Assembly (NCBI RefSeq): GCF_024171785.1
Contig: NZ_JAMTCK010000003.1
Coordinates: forward strand, 526,891 to 590,890
Origin: Goodfellowiella coeruleoviolacea
Lineage (GTDB): Bacteria > Actinomycetota > Actinomycetes > Mycobacteriales > Pseudonocardiaceae
Direction of reading: 5' to 3'
Length of the DNA: 64,000 nucleotides
The notes under the pieces are model-generated. The model had not been told where the DNA came from, did no database searches, and was given only the letters and a program-made list of their open reading frames with translations. Positions 25,515-36,156 of the stretch are shown piece after piece. Position 1 is the stretch's first letter; the number at the start of each line of letters is the position of its first letter. The translations under genes and the position numbers were made by a program.

Positions 25515-25541
25515 CTGGCACTCGGCGAGTTCGAGTGCCAG
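25515..25541. promoter_or_regulatory. CIRCE element 2 (HrcA operator)
   Basis: CTGGCACTC, nine bases, GAGTGCCAG is a perfect inverted repeat 7 bases downstream of CIRCE 1. Two tandem sites suggest tight, perhaps cooperative, HrcA repression relieved by heat. Confidence 0.88.
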
Positions 25542-25608
25542 TGTGGACGACGACAGCCACATGTGAGGCTGGGACGGTGAGATCGGCGCCGGAGAACTCC
25601 GGAGCTGA

Positions 25609-27330
<1,722 letters not shown>

Positions 27331-27484
27331 TCCATGTCGCTCAGCCGAGACTGAGCGGTGGCGGTCCACGCCGGGGGCACCTGCCCCGGCCGGTCCCGGC
27401 GGGGGTCTCACCCCGGCTGGTTCCGGCGGGGCCCCGTGCCCCGGCTGGCCGACCGCCGTCGCCGGTCGAGACGGCTGTTCGCCA

Positions 27485-27521
27485 CGAAAGGGCGGTCCCG
27501 CACCCGCGGGGCCGCCCTTCG
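27485..27521 (+). terminator. Hairpin downstream of groEL2
   Basis: AAGGGCGG (27488-27495) pairs with CCGCCCTT (27512-27519) in a GC-rich hairpin ahead of the PPOX gene. The 27340-27480 stretch before it holds repeated CCCCGGC(T)GGT units that may also fold. Confidence 0.65.
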
Positions 27522-27581
27522 CGTTCGTCCGGGGTCGGCGTCGCACCCGGTTCTGTCAGACCCGGCGGTTAGCCTCGGGCC

Positions 27582-28007
27582 GTGGCTCTACCGCGAGAAG
27601 TGCGCGAACAGTTCCTGGCGGAACCGCATGTCGGTGCGTTGTCGGTGGTCGAGCGGCCGGACCGGGCGCCGCTGACGGTCCCCATCTGGTACCAGTACAC
27701 GCCCGGCGGAGAGCTGTGGGTGCGCACACCGCCCGACTCGCGCAAGACCCGCGCGATCCGCGCGGCCGGCCGGTTCAGCCTGATGGTGCAGCGGACCACG
27801 CCGACGGTCCGCTACGTGTCGGTGGAAGGGCCGGTGACCAGGACCGAGCCGTGCACCGACGAGCGGTCGCTGGAGATGGCCACGCGGTACCTGCCGCCGG
27901 AGGCGGCCGCCGGCTTCGTGGAGTACGAGCGGACACAGTTCGGCGAGCACATCATCGTCTACATGCGGCCGGAACACTGGCTGTCCGCCGACCTGGGCGC
28001 GGGCTGA
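27582..28007 (+). CDS. PPOX-class flavin/F420-dependent oxidoreductase family protein
   Basis: This 141-residue protein of the split-barrel pyridoxamine 5'-phosphate oxidase superfamily shows VGALSVVERPDRAPLTVPIW, RTPPDSRKTRAIRAAGRFSL and VRYVSVEGPVTRTE. Actinobacterial members of this size often bind F420 or FMN and reduce diverse compounds; the cofactor cannot be decided here. GTG 27582 is the only sensible start, though no strong ribosome site is seen. It stands alone between groEL2 and the convergent CHAT gene. Confidence 0.85.
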   Translation: MALPREVREQFLAEPHVGALSVVERPDRAPLTVPIWYQYTPGGELWVRTPPDSRKTRAIRAAGRFSLMVQRTTPTVRYVSVEGPVTRTEPCTDERSLEMATRYLPPEAAAGFVEYERTQFGEHIIVYMRPEHWLSADLGAG

Positions 28008-28088
28008 TCAGGTGCGGCCGGCCGGTTGTTCCCGGGAGCGCGGGCGGTCGGTTCACCGCGCCACCGGGAGACACCGGGCCCGGCCGGG

Positions 28089-30836
28089 CTAGCCGCCGGA
28101 GCCGAAGCAGACGAACGGGCGGCGCAGCGGGTCGGCGGCGGTGGACTCGGCCAGCGCCTGGGCCATGCCCGCCCCGGTGGCCAGCCGGGCGTGGAACTGC
28201 TGCATGGTCTCGGCGGCGGCCTGGTCGCCCACCCGGCTGACCGCCGCGACCACCGTGTGCGAGCCGCTGGCCAGCAGCGCCCCGGCGAACCCGAGTGCCT
28301 CGTCGCCGGGCCGGATGTGGCTCAGCGCCAGCTCACACGCGGCCAGCACCACCCGGCGCGGTGGACGCCGCAGCCGCGCGATGTCATGGGCGAACAGCGG
28401 CCCGTCCACCAGTTCGAGCCGGGAGAACAACGCGTTGTCCGGCTGGTGCGCGCCGTGCGCGGCCAAGTGCGCCAGTTCGGCGCCGTCCAGCAGGGCGAGC
28501 ACGTTCGCGCTGACCGCCTGGTCGGCGTCCAGGAACCGGGCGGCCGGGTAGGTGCGGCGCAACCCGCGCACCTCACCCACCCCGCCGGTCAGGCCCGGCC
28601 CGCCGACCAGCACCACGTGCCCGGAGCCGGTGGCGCGCTGGTTGTCGTTCTCCGCGGTCAGCCACGCGGTGGCCGAGGGCACCACGACCACCGGCCGGCC
28701 GCGCAGCGAGGGCAGCACCCCCCACGGCACCGCGTACAGCGACCCGGTGGGCACCACGACCAGTTCCCGCTCCCCGACCGTGGGCAGCAGCGGGCGCACC
28801 AGCAGCTCGTCCAGCAGTTCGGCCCGGCGGCGCGCGGACCGGGCGATGGTCTGGGCCAGCAGGTCGGGCAGGTGGTCCGGGGCCAGCACGTCCAGGTCGG
28901 CGTGCAGCTGCCTGGCCACCTCCTCCACGGTCTGGCTGGCCGAGCCCAGCCGCACCAGCGTGGTCCGGCCGGCCGCCACCACCACCGCGCTCAGCGACTC
29001 GTCCTGGCCGGTGAAGCTGACCAGGGCCCGCTCACCGAGCTGGGCGACCACGTCGGCCAGCTCGCACACCGGTCGGGGCCGGCCCCACTGACTGGTGTGC
29101 CAGCCCAGCCGGGTCACCTCCCGCTGGAGCACGTCGTAGCGGGCCTCCAGCTCGGCAACGGCCCGACCGTCCAATCTGGACTGCTGCACCACCCGGCCGA
29201 GCGAGCGCATCTCGGCCACCCGCTCGGCCAGCAGCGGATCGTCAATGCTGGGCTGGGGTTCGTACCGGTACACCTGGGCGCGGGTGCGCTCCAGCCAGGC
29301 GAACAGCTGCCGGGCGTCGGTCTCGGTCTCGGCGTCGGCCAGCACCAGCCGCACGGCCAGCTCGCCGAGTTCCCGCCCGTGCACGGCCGTGCCGCACAAC
29401 AGGTCCAGCCCGCCCATCCGGTCCCGCACCTGGCCCAGCTCATCAAGGCCGGACCTGGCCTCGGACAGCGCGCGCTGGCGGTCCCCACTGGTCAACGACA
29501 GTTCGGCGCGGCAGAGCCGGAGCAGCATCCGGTGGTCGATCGGGGTGACCTCGGTCGGCTTGGGCACCTGGCGCACCAGGCTGCCGGCCTCGGCGGCGGC
29601 GCCCCGGCGCACGGCCAGCCGCACCGCGAGCATCCGTGCCATGGCCGCCTCGTCGGTCAGGCCCACCGCGCTCAGCCGCTCGGCCAGCCGTGCGGCCTTG
29701 GACTGGGCGGCCCTGGACTGGGCGGCTTTCGACCGGGGGGCTTTGGCCTGGCTGGCTTTGGCCTGGGCGGCTTTGGACTGGACGGCCTTGGACTGGGCCG
29801 CCACCGAGGGCACGCCGTTGGACAGCGCCACCGCGGCCTCGGCGCGCATCTTCGTCAACGCGGCGACCTCGCTCCACGACTCGCTGCCCCGACGCCGGAA
29901 CCGCCGCTGTGCCGCCGAGGCCAACCGCCTGGCCAGCTCCAGATCGCCCTGCAACAGCGCGGCGGCCGCCCGGATCACCTCGGCCTCGGCCAGGTCCTGG
30001 CCGACCTTGTGCCTGCGCAGTTCCGGCAGCGCCTCGTCCAGCTGCTCGGCCGCCTCGTCCGGCAGCCCCGCGGTCAGCAGGGCCCTGGCCTGGTCGATCT
30101 GCAGCCTGGGCACCAGGCCGGGGGCGAGTTCGCGGAACGCCCGCTCGGTCTCCTCGTAGTGGCGCAGCGCCGTGGGCACGTCACCGACCAGCAGCGCGAT
30201 GTCGCCGAGGTTGTGCTGGGCCTTCGCCCTGAGCAGCGGTAGCTGGTGTGTTTCCGCCAGCAGCATGGTGCGGTGCATGTCCTGCTCCGCCAGGGCCGGC
30301 TTGCCGTAGGCGATGTAGGTCAGCCCGCGGTTCATCACGTTGGCGGTCAACACCGAGGCGTCGCACGCGCCGCTGCCCAGCGCGTGTTCGAGCAGTGGAA
30401 TCGCCTGGTTGAACAGGTCCAACGACTCGGCTGTCTGGCCGGCGCGGTGCAGCAGGAGCGCCCGCTGACAGCCGACGACCCCCTCCATGTGCGCCCGTTG
30501 CGGTCCCTGCAACTCGGCGAACAGCAGTTGGGCTGTGTCGAGGTGGGGCAGACCGTCGCTGACGGAACCAGTCTCCGCCTCCGCGTACGCCAGGGTGATC
30601 AATACCCTGATGCGCACGATGCGCACCTCGTTGCTCGCCGGGGCGACAGGCAGCGCCTGTAGTGCCCGTCGCAGCAACCGCGCCGCTTCAGCGGGGCGGC
30701 CGGCGGAGGCAACGGAGAATGCCTGCTTGTGCAGCTTCACCGCGGTGTCGGTGTCGCTGACGGACGTGTCATCGCTGTGTGTGGCGGCCTGTTCGGGCGC
30801 GCTTGTGCCAGCGAGTGGAGGACGTGGCTGGGGCAC
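28089..30836 (-). CDS. TPR-CHAT protein (caspase-like protease domain)
   Basis: The 915-residue protein has TPR-like helical repeats over about residues 30-420 and a C-terminal CHAT domain from about 600. The caspase-type dyad is visible as His in LAHLAAHGAHQPDN (near residue 794) and Cys in VVLAACELALS (near 834). CHAT proteases are cytosolic effectors or activators in conflict and signalling systems, with the TPR part sensing partners. Residues around 345-382 are a low-complexity run of (A/V)QSKA/AQAKA units, an odd helical linker. GTG 30836 is the likely start. It is the last gene of an operon with a sigma factor and a beta-sandwich protein. Confidence 0.9.
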   Translation of the reverse strand: MPQPRPPLAGTSAPEQAATHSDDTSVSDTDTAVKLHKQAFSVASAGRPAEAARLLRRALQALPVAPASNEVRIVRIRVLITLAYAEAETGSVSDGLPHLDTAQLLFAELQGPQRAHMEGVVGCQRALLLHRAGQTAESLDLFNQAIPLLEHALGSGACDASVLTANVMNRGLTYIAYGKPALAEQDMHRTMLLAETHQLPLLRAKAQHNLGDIALLVGDVPTALRHYEETERAFRELAPGLVPRLQIDQARALLTAGLPDEAAEQLDEALPELRRHKVGQDLAEAEVIRAAAALLQGDLELARRLASAAQRRFRRRGSESWSEVAALTKMRAEAAVALSNGVPSVAAQSKAVQSKAAQAKASQAKAPRSKAAQSRAAQSKAARLAERLSAVGLTDEAAMARMLAVRLAVRRGAAAEAGSLVRQVPKPTEVTPIDHRMLLRLCRAELSLTSGDRQRALSEARSGLDELGQVRDRMGGLDLLCGTAVHGRELGELAVRLVLADAETETDARQLFAWLERTRAQVYRYEPQPSIDDPLLAERVAEMRSLGRVVQQSRLDGRAVAELEARYDVLQREVTRLGWHTSQWGRPRPVCELADVVAQLGERALVSFTGQDESLSAVVVAAGRTTLVRLGSASQTVEEVARQLHADLDVLAPDHLPDLLAQTIARSARRRAELLDELLVRPLLPTVGERELVVVPTGSLYAVPWGVLPSLRGRPVVVVPSATAWLTAENDNQRATGSGHVVLVGGPGLTGGVGEVRGLRRTYPAARFLDADQAVSANVLALLDGAELAHLAAHGAHQPDNALFSRLELVDGPLFAHDIARLRRPPRRVVLAACELALSHIRPGDEALGFAGALLASGSHTVVAAVSRVGDQAAAETMQQFHARLATGAGMAQALAESTAADPLRRPFVCFGSGG

Positions 30837-30948
30837 CTCTCAATGGCAACACACCGGAAGTGGGTGAGGTGCCCACTAGGCGGGGGAAGTGCTGGGCCGA
30901 ACGGGTTACCTTCGGTCCGTTTTGCTCTGGCTACTCAGCGTGCCGACG

Positions 30949-31434
30949 CTAGAGCATCAGGGTCGGTGTGACGATCGTGCGGCTGGGCTCACCGTGCACG
31001 CTCTCCAGGTGTACCAGGATCTGCGTGGTGCCGGCGGGGACGTCGGCCAGCACGAACCGGCCGCCGTCATCGGCCTGCGTGGTGGTCGAGTCGTGGTCGG
31101 AGACGCGCACCTCAACGGTGTGCTGTCCGGGTGGGACGAGCCAGCCGTCGATTCTGTGCCGACCTCCGGTCGGCGTGAAGCTCACCATGACCGTGAGGTG
31201 ATCCACGGTGAAGGTCACGGTCCCGGGCCGGTCACCTCTCACTCCGGCGAATGAGCCGGCCCGCTCCCACCTGGCCACCTCAACGTCCAGGTTCTCCAAG
31301 GCGATGGCGAACTGGACGCGCTCCACCAGATCCGCTGGCGGCGCGTCCAACACGTGCACCAAGCGGTCGAGGCCGGCGGAGATGGCGGTGTCCTGCCACC
31401 TGTAGTCGTCATCGCGCGGGTCGACGTCGGTCAC
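30949..31434 (-). CDS. CHAT-associated helical plus beta-sandwich protein
   Basis: This 161-residue protein has a helical N-terminal half (ADLVERVQFAIALENLDVEV) and a C-terminal half like a carboxypeptidase regulatory/Ig-type sandwich (TVEVRVSDHDSTTTQADDGG, then ADVPAGTTQILVHL). GTG 31434 overlaps the sigma-factor stop (GTGA), so the two are coupled. It could be a regulator of that sigma factor or an adaptor between it and the TPR-CHAT protein encoded 112 bases downstream. No anti-sigma zinc motif is seen. The role is inferred from position only. Confidence 0.75.
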   Translation of the reverse strand: MTDVDPRDDDYRWQDTAISAGLDRLVHVLDAPPADLVERVQFAIALENLDVEVARWERAGSFAGVRGDRPGTVTFTVDHLTVMVSFTPTGGRHRIDGWLVPPGQHTVEVRVSDHDSTTTQADDGGRFVLADVPAGTTQILVHLESVHGEPSRTIVTPTLML

Positions 31435-32036
31435 CGCGATCCTCCTTCCGAGTCCAGTTGTGCACGCAGCGAGTCCAGGCAACGCCCCCTGGTGGGACCA
31501 ATGCTGCCGCGCGGCATGGCGAGCGATTCGGCCACTGCGCGGTAGTCGGCTCGGCCATTGAAAACAGTCAGTCTCAGTAGTTCCTGGCACCGGTGGGTCA
31601 GTCGGGAGAAGGCCGCCCACAACCGCTTGTCCCGGTCGACGCGCACCGCCTCGTCCTCGGGCAGCCAGCTCTCGGTGGGCAGTTGCTCGGCCAGTTCGGC
31701 CGACAGCGGGACCTGGTTGCGGTTGGCCCGCCAACTGCGCTGTGCCTCGTGCCGGGTGGTCACGACCAGCCAGCCGACCAGCGCGCGCGGCTCCTGGAGC
31801 CGGTCCAGGTGGCGGAGCAACGCCAGCCAGACGGTCTGCACCACGTCCTCCGCGGTGGGGCGGTCCAGACCGTTGCCCCTGGCCACGTGCCAGACCACGG
31901 GGCTGAGTTCGGCCACCAGGATGTTGAGGGCCTGGCGGTCACCCGCCCGCGCCGCCACCAGGCAGGCCGCGTGCCGATCCGTGCCTTCCAGCCCCTCCCA
32001 CGGCGGACTTGTCTCCGTCGTGCGCAGTTCGCTCAC
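31431..32036 (-). CDS. Sigma-70 family RNA polymerase sigma factor (ECF-like)
   Basis: The 201-residue factor has region 2 (AVELSPVV-like LVAELSPVVWHVARGNGLDR, TAEDVVQTVWLALLRHLDRL, PRALVGWLVVTTRHEAQRSW) and region 4 (LTHRCQELLRLTVFNGRADY, RAVAESLAMPRGSIGPTRGR). GTG 32036 is chosen because GGAGGT lies 6 bases upstream; the frame is open further. It reads together with the small peptide gene above and the beta-sandwich and CHAT genes below. Such sigma/CHAT pairings are known in actinobacteria; the regulon is unknown and probably includes this operon. Confidence 0.9.
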   Translation of the reverse strand: MSELRTTETSPPWEGLEGTDRHAACLVAARAGDRQALNILVAELSPVVWHVARGNGLDRPTAEDVVQTVWLALLRHLDRLQEPRALVGWLVVTTRHEAQRSWRANRNQVPLSAELAEQLPTESWLPEDEAVRVDRDKRLWAAFSRLTHRCQELLRLTVFNGRADYRAVAESLAMPRGSIGPTRGRCLDSLRAQLDSEGGSR

Positions 32037-32264
32037 CCAATCACCTCCGGCTTGGGTCCTCCTGGGTCGGGGCCTCATTCGAAACAAGATGAGCCGGATG
32101 GACCACACCGGATACCAAAGACACTCGAATGGAGTAGTGCTGCTGTGAACGTGCCAGCACGGCGGTCAGCACGTCCGCCGGTGCCGGCGCTGACGCGGCC
32201 GGTCGACCACCCCGCGAGGCCGACCGACCGCGCTGCTTCCGCCCCCAGTACCGCGACGCCCCGG

Positions 32265-32510
32265 TCAGTTGGTCACCTCTCGGTCGGCGGTCGCGGTCGT
32301 CCTGGTCGGGGTGGGGCCGTTGGTCTGGTGCGACCCGCCCGGCTCCGCCGGCACCCCGCCGCCGGTGCCACCCCCGGTGCCGTCCCCGGCCCCGAGCGTG
32401 GCCGCGGTCCCGATGTCACCCCCCACACCCACCAGCCGGACGACGTTGAACGGCTTGACCGTCTCGGGAACGGTCTCGCTGTCGGTCCGGCGCAGGTTCT
32501 CGGAACTCAC
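32265..32510 (-). CDS. 81-residue Gly-rich peptide at the head of the CHAT operon
   Basis: GTG 32510, with AGGGGGAAAG upstream, opens MSSENLRRTDSETVPETVKP, followed by a hydrophobic patch FNVVRLVGVGGDIG and a Gly/Thr-rich stretch, ending in a hydrophilic tail. I do not recognise it. It is co-directional with, and 228 bases upstream of, the sigma-factor gene. It may be a small substrate or regulator of the CHAT system, but composition alone would also fit an unstructured peptide. The longer frame from 32627 looks non-coding. The stretch from here to 33118 holds no further gene. Confidence 0.55.
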   Translation of the reverse strand: MSSENLRRTDSETVPETVKPFNVVRLVGVGGDIGTAATLGAGDGTGGGTGGGVPAEPGGSHQTNGPTPTRTTATADREVTN

Positions 32511-33118
32511 GTGCTTTCCCCCTAGCTTGTCGAGCTGGCCCCTCGGGCCGGTCACTGCACAAGAGACGCCAGCCGCGGGCCAGATACATGCGTCGTGGAT
32601 CGGGTTGTCCCTTGTGGTCGTACTCACCTCTGACGCGCGTCAGGCCGGATCGGCTCCCGGTGGCCCGGTTTTTCTTCCGTCGGGCCAAGAAGCGCGTCGG
32701 CCACCGATGTGGACGGTGTCGCTGAGTGATCATTCGATGACGGGCGCGACTGTCTACGTGTGACCGTCCACAAACGGCAGACGGGCGCGGGGCGCGCATG
32801 ACTGCTGGTCCGGGCCGATCGGGTGGGCGCGCGTGGCGGTCCCGAATCGGGCTCGGACGAAGATCGGATGAAAGCCGCGAACAGCGTAACTCAAATGGGC
32901 TAATGGGGTGCGGTGTTTTCGCGGAATCGGGTGATGGGGCGGGGTGATTCGGGCCGGCGGTCGGCCAAGATCATCAATGTGGAATGGGGGTGCCGGCGTC
33001 TGGTGTGACGTCAGGCCGGCCTGTCAGACATGACGGTGGGCAGGGATTGACGAATTGTGTTCACGGATGCGTAAATTCGAGTACTGCTGTTCGGTGCTGA
33101 TCAGTGGGGAGGAATCCG

Positions 33119-35122
33119 ATGCGTCGCTTCTCGTCACTGCTCATCGCCGCGGCGGTGTCGCTGGTGCCGTTCTCGGTCGCCGCGTCCCCGGGCACGGCCG
33201 AGGCCGCGGCCGAGCCGGTGCGGACCACCGCCGATCCCCTGGGCGAGCTGGCCAGGACCCCGCCCATGGGTTGGAACTCGTGGAACCGATTCGGTTGCGA
33301 CATCAATGAAAGCCTCATCCGGCAGACCGCCGACGCCCTGGTCAGCTCCGGCATGCGCGACGCCGGCTACACCTACGTCAACATCGACGACTGCTGGGCC
33401 GCGCCCGAACGCGATCCGCAGACCAAGCGGCTGCTGCCGCACCCGGAGCGCTTTCCCAGTGGAATCGCGGCACTGGCCGACTACGTGCACGCCAAGGGCC
33501 TGAAACTCGGCATCTACACCAGCGCGGGCACGCAGACCTGCGCCCGGTCCATGCCGGGTGCGCTGGACCACGAGGAGATCGACGCGCAGTCCTTCGCCGA
33601 CTGGGGCGTCGACTACCTCAAGTACGACAACTGCAACAACCAGGGCCGCCCCGCTGTTGAGCGGTACCAGGCCATGTCCGACGCGCTGCGCAAAACCGGC
33701 CGGCCGATCGTGTTCGCACTGTGCGAATGGGGCGAGAACAAACCGTGGGAGGGCTGGGGCGACCAGGTGGGCGGGCACCTGTGGCGCACCACCGGCGACA
33801 TCAGCGACTCCTGGTCCAGCATGACCGGCATCCTCGACCAGCAGGTCGGCCTGGTGGAGTACAGCCACCCCAACGGCTGGAACGACCCGGACATGCTGGA
33901 GGTCGGCAACGGCGGCATGACCGACACCGAGTACCGCGCCCACTTCTCGCTGTGGGCGCTGCTCAACGCGCCCCTGCTGGCCGGCAACGACCTGCGCTCG
34001 ATGACCGACCAGACCAGACAGATCCTGCTCAACCGGGAACTGATCGCGGTGAACCAGGACTGGGGCGGCATCCAGGGCTACCAGGCGCGCGACGACGGTG
34101 ACGTGGAGGTGTGGGCCAAGCCCATGTCGGACGGGTCGGTCGCGGTGGTCCTGTTCAACCGGGGCACCACCACCGCGACCGTGACCACCACCACCGCCGA
34201 GGTGGGGCTGAGCAAGCGCGGCCCGTACCGGGTGCGCGACCTGTGGACCGGGCAGCAGGCGCAGAGCGACGGCACGCTGCGCGCCGCCGTGCCCGCGCAC
34301 GGGGCCGTGGCCTACCGGGTGTCGGTGGACCGGCACGGGGTGCTGGCGCCGCTGACCACGCTGGGCCTCGGCCTGCCGAACCTGGCCGAGGTGAACAAGC
34401 CGGTCACCGTGGACACCACCCTGTACAACGACGGCCGCACCCCGCTGTACCAGGCGCGGATGCGGATCGAGCCGCCGAAGGGCTGGGCCGTCGACGGCAA
34501 CGGCGGCGCGTGGACGGCGCTGGTGCGGCCCGGCCAGGAGTGGCGGGTCACCTGGCGGCTGCGGCCCACCGCCGACCAGTCACCCGGACAGCTGGCCATC
34601 GCCGCGACAGCGAACTTCGCCGGCATCGGCGGACCGCAGAGCCGGTCGGTGAGCGGTTCGGTGCAACTGGTCGCGCCACCGCCGGCCGGAACCACCGCGG
34701 TGTCCGCACTCCAGTTCGTGACCAGCAGCAACGGCTGGGGGCCGGTGGAGCGGGACCGCAGCAACGGCGAGCGGGACGCCGGTGACGGCCGGCCGATCAG
34801 CATCGCCGGCACCGGTTACGCCACCGGGCTGGGCGTGCACGCCACCTCGTCGGTGCTGCTCTACCTGGGCGGCGGGTGTTCGGCGCTGCACGCCGAAGTC
34901 GGTGTCGACGACGAGGTGGGCACCGCGGGCAGTGTGGCCTTCCAGGTGCGCGGCGACGGCCGGCAGCTCGCCGAGTCCGGCATCCGCACCGGCGGTCAGC
35001 CCGCCGTGGCGCTGGACGTGCCGCTGACCGGCGTGTCCCAGCTGGAGCTGGTGGTCACCGACGGCGGCGACGGCATCACCTCGGACCACGCCGACTGGGC
35101 GGACACCACGGTTACCTGCTGA
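33119..35122 (+). CDS. Secreted alpha-galactosidase, GH27 with NPCBM domain
   Basis: This 667-residue exported enzyme cleaves terminal alpha-galactosides. A signal peptide covers about residues 1-30. The GH27 barrel starts at TPPMGWNSWNRFGCDI; the nucleophile is Asp170 in YLKYDNC and the acid/base is Asp256 in GWNDPDML. A beta domain follows to about 400, then a NEW3-type region (VTVDTTLYNDGRTPLYQARM) and a C-terminal NPCBM-type carbohydrate-binding module (GLGVHATSSVLLYLGGGCSA). ATG 33119 has GGGGAGGA. It is single, convergent with the PspC gene, and about 480 bases of gene-free DNA precede it. Confidence 0.95.
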   Translation: MRRFSSLLIAAAVSLVPFSVAASPGTAEAAAEPVRTTADPLGELARTPPMGWNSWNRFGCDINESLIRQTADALVSSGMRDAGYTYVNIDDCWAAPERDPQTKRLLPHPERFPSGIAALADYVHAKGLKLGIYTSAGTQTCARSMPGALDHEEIDAQSFADWGVDYLKYDNCNNQGRPAVERYQAMSDALRKTGRPIVFALCEWGENKPWEGWGDQVGGHLWRTTGDISDSWSSMTGILDQQVGLVEYSHPNGWNDPDMLEVGNGGMTDTEYRAHFSLWALLNAPLLAGNDLRSMTDQTRQILLNRELIAVNQDWGGIQGYQARDDGDVEVWAKPMSDGSVAVVLFNRGTTTATVTTTTAEVGLSKRGPYRVRDLWTGQQAQSDGTLRAAVPAHGAVAYRVSVDRHGVLAPLTTLGLGLPNLAEVNKPVTVDTTLYNDGRTPLYQARMRIEPPKGWAVDGNGGAWTALVRPGQEWRVTWRLRPTADQSPGQLAIAATANFAGIGGPQSRSVSGSVQLVAPPPAGTTAVSALQFVTSSNGWGPVERDRSNGERDAGDGRPISIAGTGYATGLGVHATSSVLLYLGGGCSALHAEVGVDDEVGTAGSVAFQVRGDGRQLAESGIRTGGQPAVALDVPLTGVSQLELVVTDGGDGITSDHADWADTTVTC

Positions 35123-35127
35123 CCTGA

Positions 35128-35349
35128 TCAGGCCTCTTCCGGCACCACGATCCAGCAGATGAGGTAGAGCAGCGCGCCGGTGCCGAAGCCGAAGAGGGTG
35201 GCGGCCACCAGCACCACCCGCAGGATGGCGGCGTCGATCCCGAAGAGCCGGGCGGCGCCACCGCACACGCCGGCGAGCATCCGTTCGGTGCGGCTCCGGC
35301 GGAACTTCTTGACCTTGCCGGTGACCTCGTTGACCACGTTGTTCGTCAT
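35128..35349 (-). CDS. PspC-domain membrane protein
   Basis: This 73-residue protein consists of the PspC domain: RRSRTERMLAGVCGGAARLF followed by a transmembrane helix (ILRVVLVAATLFGFGTGALL) and YLICWIVVPEE. PspC proteins sit in the inner membrane and link envelope stress to the phage-shock response; short actinobacterial ones are widespread with unclear roles. ATG 35349 is used. It ends five bases from the alpha-galactosidase stop (convergent). Confidence 0.92.
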   Translation of the reverse strand: MTNNVVNEVTGKVKKFRRSRTERMLAGVCGGAARLFGIDAAILRVVLVAATLFGFGTGALLYLICWIVVPEEA

Positions 35350-35402
35350 GCCTCAAGACTGGTCCGCGGCGGCGGCCGGCGCCTCGGGGAACAACCCTGG
35401 TG

Positions 35403-36056
35403 CTACCCGGATTCGTCCCGGAGACCGGCTCGGTCCTCGGTCCCCGGCTGGTCGGCGGTCCTGGTGAAGATGCGGTCGAGCTGGTGGTCGATCAGGGCCA
35501 GGGCCCGGTCGCCGGGGCACTGCCCGAGCAGGACGCTCGACTGCAGGCCGTCGGCCCCGGCCACCAGGAACGCGGCCTCGGCCGTGGCGTCGACGTGCGC
35601 GGGCACCTGGCCCAGCTCCTGCCCCTGCCTGATCAGGTCGGCGACCAGGTTCTCCAGCCCGTGCGGCGCGTCGCGGGCGACCGCGGCGAGGGCGGGTTCG
35701 GTGAGGAAGGGCACGAAGTACGCCGCGTACACCAGGTGCCGGTTGCGCCGTTCCTCGTCCAGCGGGAGCAGTTCCAGCAGCACGCCGCGCACGATCGCGC
35801 GCACCCCGGGTGCCTCGCCGAGCGCCGCCAGGCGTTGCCTGGCCCGCTGCTCGGCGTCGGCGTTGAGGATCTCCAGCGCGCCGAGCAGCAGCTGGTCCCG
35901 GGTGCCGAAGTAGTACTGCAACAGCCGGGCGGACACCCCGGCCTCGGCCGCGACCTGGCGCAGCGTGACGTGTTCCAGTCCGCCCGTGGTGGCCAGCCGC
36001 CACACGGCCGCCGCGATCTGCCGGCGCCGCTGGTCGTGGTCCACCTGTCGGGGCAT
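35403..36056 (-). CDS. TetR-family repressor of the divergent esterase operon
   Basis: The 217-residue regulator has an N-terminal HTH (TLRQVAAEAGVSARLLQYYF, about residues 32-51) and a helical ligand domain with LLELLPLDEERRNRHLVYAA typical of TetR C-terminal 6-type members. ATG 36056 has GGAGG 9 bases upstream. Two near-identical palindromes in the 100-base gap to the divergent membrane protein gene are its likely operators. The ligand may be an ester or lipophile handled by the esterase at 36378 (inferred). Confidence 0.92.
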   Translation of the reverse strand: MPRQVDHDQRRRQIAAAVWRLATTGGLEHVTLRQVAAEAGVSARLLQYYFGTRDQLLLGALEILNADAEQRARQRLAALGEAPGVRAIVRGVLLELLPLDEERRNRHLVYAAYFVPFLTEPALAAVARDAPHGLENLVADLIRQGQELGQVPAHVDATAEAAFLVAGADGLQSSVLLGQCPGDRALALIDHQLDRIFTRTADQPGTEDRAGLRDESG

Positions 36057-36095
36057 GCCGTTCGTCCTCCGCAACCTCGCGATGTCACCGCGTTG

Positions 36096-36111
36096 TGGTG
36101 CGATCGTACCA
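36096..36111. promoter_or_regulatory. Probable TetR operator 1
   Basis: TGGTGCGATCGTACCA is a palindrome with TGGT/ACCA ends and a CGATCG core. It is repeated 27 bases downstream and lies between divergent genes. Confidence 0.75.
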
Positions 36112-36122
36112 ACAAGCTGTTA

Positions 36123-36138
36123 TGGTGCGATCGAACCA
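36123..36138. promoter_or_regulatory. Probable TetR operator 2
   Basis: TGGTGCGATCGAACCA differs from operator 1 at one base and ends 18 bases before the ATG of the membrane protein. The centres are 27 bases apart. Confidence 0.75.
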
Positions 36139-36156
36139 CAAAGAGGGGAGCAACGG

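Noticed and set aside
28026..30242. 738-codon plus-strand frame opposite the CHAT gene
   Set aside because: It is an antisense shadow with His/Gln/Gly bias. The minus frame contains TPR and CHAT motifs.
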